From: Diadema setosum
Taxonomy: Eukaryota; Echinodermata; Echinoidea; Diadematoida; Diadematidae
Direction of reading: 5' to 3'
Assembly: GCA_033980235.1 (NCBI GenBank)
Contig: CM067072.1
Span: 32,711,759 to 32,775,758 of the forward strand
DNA: 64,000 bases
Each line of letters begins with the position of its first letter. Position 1 is the first letter of the stretch. Shown here in pieces: positions 19,800 to 31,700 of the stretch. Made by a program: the position numbers and the translations under genes. The notes below the pieces were generated by a model, which saw only the letters and a program-made list of their open reading frames with translations, was not told where the DNA came from and ran no database searches.

Positions 19800-22700
19800 C
19801 TATACACCATCAGGAAAAAGGGTAGAGCAGACAGTTAAAGTATACATGTATATACACTTTACTCACAAAGAGCATGCATGAAAAATTTATTGAGGCACAT
19901 CAACAACTGTTCAGTGTAATAAAATAGATCACAGATGTAATTTCAGATGTACAACATGCTGACATATGGTACAGTACACGAGGCAGAGCAAAGTAAGAGG
20001 ATAGAAAATAGAGGGGAAAATACGTAGAAATTAGGCCGACAAGATAAAAAAAAAAAGAAAGAAAGAAACACAAGTATAAAAGTGGGAACAGAAATGAGGA
20101 AGAGTGTAAAGAACAAAGAGGTGTTAGTAATTATCACAAAGCTGGGAAAATACATTTGTAACTTCTTGTAAAGCCCCAAACAGGGAGACATGGAAAAATT
20201 GACAAAATGATTTTTTTTTTTCTTCAACTTTTTATTCATTTTCTTTTTATTTGACTTGTTGACTTCTCTTGTATAGCTGTAGTTGAGACATTATCACGGC
20301 GACATTACCAAGGCATATTACATTTTGAATATGAAAGAACCAATTGAAGGACAAGACAAGCCTTCCATGAAATATTCATAAAATAAAGCAACTTTGCATA
20401 TATTCTACCCATTATCTGTCTCCTTAAGGAAATAAATTTACTGCATCATCAATGACATGCAGCGGCATGATGCAACTGTCCACAGCAAACACATATTTGA
20501 TAGTAGCATGGGACTAATTTCCAGATAATGCAGTACTAAGACCACCAGGATACTGAAACCAACTACAGCCATAGCTCCATCTTTGATGCTCCATAAAGTG
20601 GTGTGAATTTCTGACCACTTTTCATGGGACAGTTGCTTATTCATTGCAAAAATCTTGCCCCCGCATCAACCAATAGTTGTTGGGAGCATATCTTCATAGA
20701 CATTATGGTAATCAAACTGCATTTTAAAAAAAGTGCCTTTCCACTCTCAAAATAGGAATGCACACCACTTATGATAAGGCATGTCATCTTCACAACTTGA
20801 TATCAATACCTGCAAGACAACCATGTGCTTAACATCTGAACATGAGAACGCACCTGTGTAGCCACTGCATGCTTCCGGATTGCCCTCAGTTTCTTGCATG
20901 CCTGGAAGACGTCCACCAATTTCTCCTCCTGGAGTCTCTCCAGCACGCCGCAGAGGGCCACAAAAGTACCTGTTGCCCCCTCACCATCCCTGGAGGTTAT
21001 GACAACAAGAGAGGGCGTTAACCGAGCAAAGCCTCTTTACAGGTGGCAAAAAGTGCTGCTCTCCAGTGGGGTCCTGCCATCACTGTCGAAGCATTGGGTC
21101 AGAACTGAACTTGCGCTCTCCTGTTTTTGAGTCCACATCCCCGTCCACTATGCCCCAGCACAGAAACACAACTGCGCAGTGAAGCTAACACATGGACACT
21201 CCCACTTCTGGGTTCTGAGCAGATTAACCCATATCGGGCCATCTACGGGATATTCCGTAGTTTGTCCGAACGCCACAGGGGCCACATACGGAATATCCCG
21301 TAGTGTATAAAATGACATGTGAATGACGTCATTCACTTCCGCTGAGTTCTATGACTGTACTATGCATTAAATGGCATCATGTTATATACCATATTAACCC
21401 TTACTGTACCGGGCTATTTGGTTCCATGAAAATACTGGGGGGGGGGGGGGCTGGGAGGCCCCCCCCCCCCATTGATCTCGGAAACGCAATGTCCGATGAA
21501 CTTGAAAATTTGCATGCTGATAGATCTTCGCATGCTGAATCTGATGGTGTAATTTATTTTAATCAATTATGCAATTTTTTTGAATAATTAGCTAATTAAT
21601 TATTCATAATGCACATTCTATGCATTTGGGGGATATTTTCATAGTTTCAGCCTAAAAAAGTACAAAATTACATGAAAACTGTGTAATAATGAAGAATAAT
21701 GTTTCCCAAATGTGAAATAAATCACTTTTAATCTATTTTTATACGTACAGCAGATTTGCATAAACTATTAATATGCAAATTTACTACTTATGAATTTTTG
21801 CATACTTGTATGACTTGTATGAAATGTATGACGTACTAAAATGAAACTGGAAGTAAAATTATCCTTTTACAGGACCCATGGGCACTACCATACTTTTCAA
21901 CTGTATTCTAATGTCCCCGATATTGTAAACTTGAAGGATAATTTATGCAAATTTATGTAAAATTATTTTTGAAATAAAATTAGCTTATATGTGATTTTGA
22001 ATGCAAAATATAAGAAAAATCAATGAATGCAAAAAGTATAGAAATGTGAGAAAAATCAAACAAGTTATTTGCCATACTCATGAAACATTTTTGAAATTAA
22101 CTTTACAGAATCATGTTTTTTTGTCTCAAAAAGTGAAAATATCACTGTTATTCTTTTGTTTTTCCAATGTTTTTATTTCTTTTGTTTTTACTGTTTTACA
22201 TTTGTTATGTATTTTATTGTTTTCTAAGAGTGCCCAGTAAATCATGTAGAAGGATAAGAGTTATTTGAATCATCTATGTGGATAAAAACTCAATTTCCCC
22301 CTCAGAGAGAGAAAAAAAAGAGAAAAAAAACAACTTTTTTGTTATGTTTTGTATTGTTTTTATTTCTTATGATTTCTATTGTTTTCTATTCCTTATGTAT
22401 ATCATTGTTTCTAAACTTTGCCCAATTTATTTCAGAACAATATAGAAGCATGAACCAAGTGGAAAACCAGTTCCTGAGCAAAATTTATAAAGTAATGCAA
22501 GCCATGGTCTATTGACAGTATGTAACTGTACACAAATATATATATGCAGCGATTAGTCCTTTTAATGACATGCGCATACTAATTGGCCCATAACGTCCCC
22601 TAGGTAGGTCCGATATGGACAAATGTGGCATCAAAATGTGCGCAAGACTTCAGGGGAAAAAGTCATGAAGCGAGAATCCGAAATTCCCAGCGGTCGCGAT

Positions 22701-25700
22701 GCAATCGCCAAAAGTATGGAGGGGGGGGGGGGGCTCCCAGGCCCCCCCCCCCCCAGTGCAGTTAGGGTTAAAGAGATTGTTTTCCTCTTTAAAATCATAT
22801 ATAACTTGTCTATGTTTTTTTCATTGCTTGCTAATGAAGAGCGATTGTTTGGAGAGTTGTCTGTTTGTCGGCGTGTGTGCGTGAACGGCGCTGGGCCACT
22901 TGGGTGTTTGTGTACACAGGTGCGTTGGCATGCTATGGCTGGGCATTAACCGATAAGACAGTTCATTGTTACAATTTGAAGGTTAACCCGTTGAGAACGA
23001 GTCCCGAGTATACTCGGGCAGGTGTCTATGGAAAATGCGTGTTGTAGCAAAATCAAACCGTCCTCAACGGGTTAATGCAGACTCTGTCTTGAAATCTATT
23101 TGTAATAGAAGTACTTGAAAAAAATGGGTAGGTCTTCATATTAACAACCATGTTGCAATGTCATGAATATTCATGTATTCTATGAATTGGGTGCATATCA
23201 GAATGCACTGGCAAGTGTGCATTCTTTTCAACCAATACATCAAAAGCCATTCATGCAGAGGGTATAAGTAAATCATCACTTTAAAAGATGGATCCATGTT
23301 TTTTTAAAAGTCTGTGGTCCAGCAGTCATGTCAGACCATTGCTAACTGTGAACTGAGCTTTTATACTACAATTTCTTTTTATCTGCTGCATATTTTTTTA
23401 CAGCATCCACTGCTAGACACTATTATTTTCCACTGAACTTCCATTTTAAAGGACAAGTCCACCTTCATATACACATGGATTGAGTGAATGCAGCAATATT
23501 AGTAGAACACATCATTGAAAGTTTGGGGAAAATCGGACAATCCGTTCAAAAGTTATGAATTTTTAAAGTACACTGTATCTGCGTAGTCACTGCTGGATGA
23601 GAAGACTACTACAGTGTATGATGTCATATGCGTACAACCATATAAAGAAAATAAAAAGAGAATTTTGCAAAACTTTACTTTTTGAACAAGGAAAAGTAGA
23701 AATTACGCGGTGCGTAATATATGTCCCTGCCGGAAGTAGCATTTTGTAGCAAAATGTACAATATAGGTAAAAAATCAAGGTCAAAGGTCAAAGAAGTCAA
23801 AGGTCAAAATTATGTGTAGAAGTTTTGAAGTGCTCACCTAGTGCCATCACATAAAGCAAACAGAATCGAAATCGGGTTAGAAATGGAGAAGGAGTAGCAT
23901 TTTGTAGCAAAATGTACAACAAAATGTAGGTCAAAAATTAAGGTCAAAGGTCAAAATTCTGTGTGGAAGTTTTGAAGCCCTCACCTAGTGCCATCACATA
24001 AAGCAAACAGAATGGAAATCGGGTTAGAAGTGGCGAAGGAGTAGCATTTTGTAGCAAAATGTACAATATAGGTCAAAGGTAAAGGTCAAAGGTCACAACT
24101 GAAATTCTGTGTAAAAGTTTCAAAGCTCCCATGTAGTGCTATCATATAAAGCAAACAGAATCAAAATTGGCTCACAAATGACAGAGAAGTAGCAAATTGA
24201 AGATTTTGATCACACACGGACGCACACACGGACGGACACACGGACACACACACGTACGGAGCCCATTTCATAGTCCCCTGCTCGAACTCGTTCGGCGGGG
24301 ACAATACAGTGCACATTTCTTTGACTTGTTACTGACATATGTTAACCCTAACTAGGCCGGGCTATTTAGGTAGATCATAGAGCCGGGGGGGGGGGGGGGG
24401 GGGGGGGGCCTCATAGGCCCCCCCTCCAGATCTCAGCCATCGACCGCGCGATCGCGACAAAAATTGGCACACACATGCCTATGATGTAATCTAAAGTACC
24501 ATGAAGTTAAATTGAAAAAAAAATGATCATTTATGCTAAATTATGCTAATTTATGCGTGATGATGCATGAAATCAGACAATTTGGTATAAATCACTAAAT
24601 GAAGCTCAAAATGGGCACATTTTTTGTGTAAATATTCTTTTTAGTGTCCTGAGCAAATATAAGAGAAAAAAATTGTGCTATCAGAAAAAATTTCTAAAGT
24701 ATTTTATTGTTTTTTTAATTTCTTATGTATTTCTTTGTTTTTTCGACCTTATGTTTTTCATTGTTTTTTCGATGAAAATTGTCCGCGACATTGTTCCGAA
24801 CAAGAAAATATACTAATAATTGATTTTAATCAATAAAACCCCAAAATAATTATGCTTTTATGAAATTTGCCTGTAAGCACACTTTACATTGAAATTGTAC
24901 ACGAACTCACGTTTTTGAGCAATTTTTGGTCTGACATGCACATACATATTTATGCACAACTTCAAAACCGCGCGCCCGGGCATCGCGAATTTGGTGTCAA
25001 AAGATTCGGGAGACTCGAAAGAAAAAAGTCGTGAAACGTCGCGGCGATAGCTTTTCGCATTAGCGATACATCGCGCGGAACGTCGAGGGGGGGGCCTCGG
25101 AGGCCCCCCTCCGGCCTAGTTAGGGTTAAGGGTAGTATTATTCCCCCTGCCTTCTGAAAGAGAGAAGTCAAGTGTTCTTTTGTTATGCAAGAAAAGTGAA
25201 AATATGTTGAATTTTCTTAATTCTTTCTTTATATCGTTGTACTCATGTGACATCACAAGCTATAGTAGTCTTCTCATCCAGCCTTGAGTGAGCAGAAACT
25301 TCAAAAATTCATAACTTTTGAACGGATTGTCCGATTTTCCTCAAACTCTCAATGATGTGTTCTACTAATATTGCTACATTCACTCAACCCACATGTCTAT
25401 GAAGGTGAACTTGTCCTTTTAATGAGAGCATTTCTGCTTGTTTCCTGTGTTCACGGTTCAACAAAATCATTAATTCCATGCACATCCACAACACTTTCTT
25501 TACATCAAATTTAGCCAGCATGCATCCAGCATTTACACTCACACACACAAAACTTAGTCCTGGAAAATCAAAACGTACTGTAACTGAAGCTAGAATGCCA
25601 CTGGGCTGAATGCATAAACGCTAGCAATTGCTTGTGCTAGCCTTTTACTCGAATCCGTATGCATAAAAACAAGCAACTGCTTGCAAGCAGAAGCTTTTGC

Positions 25701-28700
25701 TAGCAAGCACAAGCAATTGCTTGCTGCCCTCAAGCAATTGCTTAGAGACCAAGCATTTGCTTAAAAACGTATGCATAAAACGTACCTTTTGCTAGTTCTA
25801 TCTAGCAATTGCTTACGATTTTCCAAGCTCTGTAAAATGAGCTTGAGCTTTTGCTTAACCAGAAAGTCCCTTTTTTTAATCATTTTCATATTCATGAAAG
25901 AAAGACCACACTTGTGAAGGAGTGGTATAAATCTACAAGAAATTACTTTTGAGTAGGGTAAGACACTTTTTCATTTCAACACCGGGAATGTCCAGTGATT
26001 AGCAAAATGTGATGAAAATCAGGATGTCTGACTTCGGTGGAGAGCAAGGAGACCTCTCTCCGCATGCGATCTGGCAGATCCGGGCTACTATAAGCCGCAG
26101 TGATGGGAATCAGCCAGTAATACGTGTGTGTGTATAGATGTGTGTGTATGTGTTTGTATGTGCATTTCATAGCTCTTCTGCTATGTCAGGAAATGTTTCC
26201 TCACACACATGCCCTTTCAAATACATGCTGTCACACTCGCCTTTGTTCTTGTGTTCGCACAGGCGTGAAGTCCCTTTTGTTGAAAACGCAAGCAATTGCT
26301 TGTGCGGGACAAGCAAAAGGTAATAGCATAAGCAAAAGTTTATGCATATAGATTTAAGCAATTGCTTGAGCTAGACCGTTTGCTAGACGAGCTTGTGCTT
26401 TTGCTTGAAGCAATTGCTTACAAGCAATTGCTTGTTTTATGCATTCAGCCCACTGATCTGCAACCATCATACATCAATGAATACATGAATCACTTCAAAT
26501 CTAAGTGCGAACAAAAACACTACTACAACATCTCACATAGCCATAAAGCATAGGCATTGGAACAGAACCAGATGTCAGACAAATTAGCCTAAAGACTAAA
26601 AAATCTTGTTACAATTTTCGCAAAGTTCATCACCTCTGCACAAAGTGTGGTAGGGAGTCAGCAAGGGGCAAGCAGCTTCCAAAACACTTACTTGCAGTGG
26701 ACGAGTACCGGAGAGTCCTTCCCCGTCGAACTGGTGAAGGCCACTGCTTGACGCTGGAGCTCTATGATAGACTCTGGGGAGGAGCTGATCTCAGCTGTCA
26801 TTGGCCACGTGTTGAGTTGAAGCTGATACACAGTCTGAACACGAGACTAGTCAGGGTAAACCATTGGAGAAGAGATGTTTTATCAGATGAATGCCAAAAT
26901 AAGAGTGGAATTGGACTTGCATACAAACCAACAAACCTAAACATTTGACTCACTGTCCAGTTTCCTACAATACCAATTGACTACTATGTTCAAGATACAG
27001 TACTGAACAAAGATTTTAATCTTTTTGAGCTCTGTATGCCACTTGACACAGTCTGCTGGTATGGCTGTGTTGGAACACACATACAAAAATCAAATGTCAA
27101 TAAATATGGTACCATGCAGTTGCAAAGTACCATTTTTCCCTCTCAACATAATTTTTATAGCACGTCTTAATGTGAGATCAATGAATGGAACAAAAACTCT
27201 AAAGCAAAAGACTCACTGTAAAACCACTGATGGTGCAATTCCACATTAAATTACAATAACGGAATCGCAAATATGTGGATCACATTATTCTGCATCAAAA
27301 AGAGTGAAAATAAAAATAACCAAATGGCTGACATAGTCAACAATCACCTCTGAGATTGCTCTAGATCTTTACAAATCAAAATGCACAACTCTGTAACACT
27401 ACAGTATTTGTACATCCATTATTTCATCGTTGACCAGGACAGACCGTGCTGTTTGTGGCTGGGCATCAGGAGGGTTATTCTGAAGAGTGGTATCTACAAG
27501 TTTTGGGGTTTTTTTTTAGAAAACTCTTGGTGGCTGGGTACCTTGGTTGTTGAGCTGGTCAGCTCTAGGGTTCTGCAAGTGATTTCTCCACTGTTCTCTT
27601 CATTGGTCAACTTAATGGTGAAAGGTCCGACCGCCAGGTCCCCCTTGATGCCGTCTGGCCAGTACCGCGCCATGCTCTGGAACAGGATAAACGGGTGGGA
27701 AGGATTCATTTTTACAGAATGAGTGTTCAAATATAAAGATAGATGTGATTGCTGTTGCTGCCTGTATGGAAGACCATTGATGGAACCAGCAACAATACTG
27801 GAAAAGAACAATACAACTACAGGTAATATACTAGAAAAGCACTCTGAGAGCACAGACCTCCACCAAGCAACTCATTTTGACCCATACAGGCATGCTAAAA
27901 AATCGCCCAATTTTCCAAAATAGAAGCCTTTTGTTTAGGTTATCAGCTGCCAGCTACGCAGTGCCTCATGTCAGCAGAGCAGAGCACTTCAGAGCATATA
28001 TGCAAACCTCAAGTACACACAGCTTGAACTCCCAAGTTCATTGACTCTATATGCCAAAAGATAAAAAACCTGTTAAAAATCCATAAAGATTCCCAGATCA
28101 CTACCAAAATTTAATCTTCTGTTCCTTGTGTCATTACAAACTTTTCCTACAAGTTACATTGTACATCAAAATCAGTTGGCAATTTTTTGAGTCATTTTGC
28201 ACACATACAAACAAACACACAAACAAACCACAGCTGGCAAAAAACAAAAACAAAAAACACAACCTCCATGGCAAAGGTAATAAACATCTCAGTGGTATAA
28301 TCAGCACAAGCGTTTCGAGCAACCCTGACTGCTTGAGGCTGACAGTGGTCCACCTGATTGCACACAGTACCAGCAATGAGGACATGGGTTCAAACCCTAG
28401 CACAGCAACATGCCATTGAGCTAACATTTTATCTACACTGCTCATCTCTACCAAAGTGAACAGAAGAATATCAAGCCAAAAATAGATGTCAGACATAGGC
28501 AGTTTGGGAGGAATACACCCAAGAAAAGATGTGTGAGTGTGACATAGGTGCCAGTTTGGTACTAATAGACAGGATACTGCTATATCAAAACGTGCTTCCA
28601 ACACTAAAATATGGTGCTTCATGATCAGTGCCTATTGTAACTGTGATCAATATAATCATCACCATCACTATTACTATCATGTCATTATGAATGCTACTGT

Positions 28701-31700
28701 TATCATTGGTTCCATTTATAAAACTGTTATTTATATCCTTGCAATTATTGCAGTTGTCATTGTATAAAATATGTTCTACCTTGGGAGAGCTGCACTGAAT
28801 GGACGGCCAGCGCATGCGCACACAGACATCTTATCCGTTCATGGATTTGAAATTTGTGCGCATGAGATGTGTGCGCATGCGCTGGCCGTAGTATTCAGTG
28901 TATGTAGCTCTCCCAAGGTCCTCTCGACCGAGTCACATTCAGTCATCAATTCGAACAGAAAGGGACTATTGGCAGAACCAAACGTTGCCCGAAGCCTGTT
29001 TTCAATACTTCAACTTAATTGGTAAGTCTTCAAAATGAAAAAAAATTTTGGATTTTAAGTTGATATTTACCCGCGATACTAAATCTGTCATGATCCTGAA
29101 TGCTACAATGCGAAGCTCCATTACGCTATGCGTATGGGGCTGCTGGTCGCAGTTAATTGCATGATTACTAAGACATGAGAGCACTTTGGGGCGAGTAAGT
29201 CTCACAGTGTTAGTTACAATGTATATGAAAGGTACTTTAACCTGAAACACAAACTAAGACAAGGAAATTCAGGGAAACTGGTACTTTAACCTGAAACACA
29301 AACTAAGACAAGGAAATTCAGGGAAACTTTTGAGGTACCAAAACTTTATATTATCTTTAAGTAAAGGAAAATGCAGACAAAGTCTAAATGGCGTACAGCA
29401 TCTTCGGAGGGATGTCCGTTCAGCATGACAATGGTGGAGACCTTGTAGTCAAAGACCAGTCTCCAGAAGTCAATGACAGTGTTGGGAAGTGGTGTCTGGG
29501 TGCCAAGGAAGGCATCCTTCTTGGTGTAGCCCTGGTTTGGGGATAGAGATGACAGAGAGAGCATTAACCCGTTGAGGACGGACTGATATTGCTACAACAT
29601 GCATTTCCCACACACACCTGCCCGAGTATGCTTAGGACTTGTCTTCAACAGGTTAAGACAAATTAATACAAGTGTAAGGAAAGGATGGGTGAGGGGGCAG
29701 GGAAGGACAGGGAGGGGAAAAGATAGGGAGAGAAGGAAAGGGAAGGTGGTGGGGGAGGGGAGAGGGGAGAGGAGAGGAGGGGAGTGAGTGGAGAGGAAGG
29801 GAAGGGAAGGCAGGGTAGGGGAAATGTAATCAGTGGATGCAAGAAAGTTTGCTATACAAATGATGCACAGGACACAGTGGATCGCTGAGAATTGGATGCG
29901 CGAGTTTAACTTTGATATTGTTTAACCCTATTCTAACTGGGCTATTTGAGACCAAGTTTTTACTGGGGGGGGGTCAATTTGACCCCCCCTTCAGATCTCG
30001 GCCGCCGATCGCGCGATCGCCGCAAAATTTTGCCTGAACATAGAGCCGGATGTCAACTACAAGATTACATGGTCATACAATAGAAAAATTTTTATTTCAT
30101 ATTTTTTAATAAATTAATTATGCAAATTAACGCATGAAATCATATTTTCACCTATAACTCTATCAAAAAGACTGAAGGATTATTACATTTTTGTGTCAGA
30201 GTTCCTCAAGACACATCAAACAATTTTCGAGTAAAAAAATAGCGCAATCAAAATCATTTTCTTTTGTTTTTTATTGTTTCGTTAATTTCTTGTGTATTTT
30301 ATTGTTTTTTCGATCTTTTGTTTTCTATTGTTTTTTTGCCAAAATTTGTTGAAGGCACTTTTTCAAGCTTATCTTCATTAGAATTGATTTATTTCAATGG
30401 TTAAAAGCTGAAATAATCTAATTTATATCAATTAAACAAAAAAACACAGTTTGCATTGGATTTGCACACGAAATCATGAATTTGAGCTTTTTTCGGGTTG
30501 ACATGCATATGCAAAACATTGCATAACTTCGGAACGGTGTACCCGAACGTCGCAAATTTGGTCTCAAAATATGCAGGAGACTCGAATGAAAAAAGTCATG
30601 AAACGACGCGGCAAAATCTTTGCGCGTTGCGGAACGTCGGGGGGGGGGGGGGTCAATTTGACCCCCCCCCCCCCCCCAGTTAGAATAGGGTTAAACCCAC
30701 TCGCTGCGCTCTTGGGTTTTAGACTGTTCCAAAGTTAAACCACAGCATCCAATTCTCACTGATCCACGAAATAGGCCTGTGCATCATTTGTGTTATACAA
30801 TGGGCCCGTAAATTCATGAAATACACCATTTTCCCCATCATGCGCCCAGTACACCTACAAAACTATACAAGACTTGAGCCATGCGTTCAGATTTTACCAG
30901 ACACATGGCTCAGTGTGGATCAGTAAAAATCAATGCATGACAATTGACCAATCAGATTGCAGAGATTTTCAACCCCATTTCATAATAGCTGCTTGATTGT
31001 CATCACAAAATTCCTTGCCATTACTTACCGGTAGGAATGATGCGTTGATGTAGTTTGTTGTATTCTCCACCTCCGTTATCAGGTAAGGCCTGGATTTGTC
31101 AGCTGGTAAAATATGGAAGGATAATCTCAATTATTCTTTGCTTCTCAATAATCAGTTCCGTACATGAGAGGATGCGGATATAACACTGCACTGACACTCA
31201 TTAATGATTTCATATAATATACAAACATGTTTTGCTAAGTATGATTCATATATCAATAGCAAGTAAAGACATGATTTAAGGCATATTAATTCAAATACCA
31301 ACATTGTAAAGACTCATATTTGCAGTTTTCACTACAGAGTGTTATTAAACAAATGATGCACAGGATAGAGTGTGTTAGTGAAGGTGCGGCGCGCTCGAGA
31401 GTACAGTATTCATCGCATAATCGGGACAGGTTGGGAGTAGCAAACACGGCCCCTTTAAGCGGGGTGCCCGATTTCGCGATGAGCACTCACCATACACTAA
31501 CGGCATACGACATGTACATTATGTAGTGCACACACACACACACACACACATGCATACTGACGTACTGTACATGTACATGAATACACAACCACGCTACCCC
31601 TCGGCGCGACCCTCTAGCTGTCCCTGCATTCTCGCAATGATGTAGAGTAATCACAACCCATCTTCTGTCGCCTCTCTTTGAACACAAAATATGTGGATTA

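Larger units (their letters stand above)
23446..25422. mobile_element. Long-TIR element interrupted by nested insertions
   Basis: Left arm (from 23446, TTAAAGGACAAGTCCACCTT) and right arm (about 25200-25422) are inverted copies over about 200 bp, sharing AATATTAGTAGAACACATCA and AATCGGACAATCCGTTCAAA. The interior holds an AGGTCA-repeat region (about 23770-24306) and a complete hairpin element (24342-25129). Confidence 0.8.

Noticed and set aside
28134..28622. 162-codon open frame on the minus strand
   Set aside because: Crosses the tRNA-like repeat and low-complexity sequence; hydrophobic stretches but no family resemblance or splice support.
28771..29025. Plus-strand frame near 28.8 kb also found near 41.2 kb as a candidate gene
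   Set aside because: The repeated peptide comes from the foldback element present at both places; arms read on both strands.
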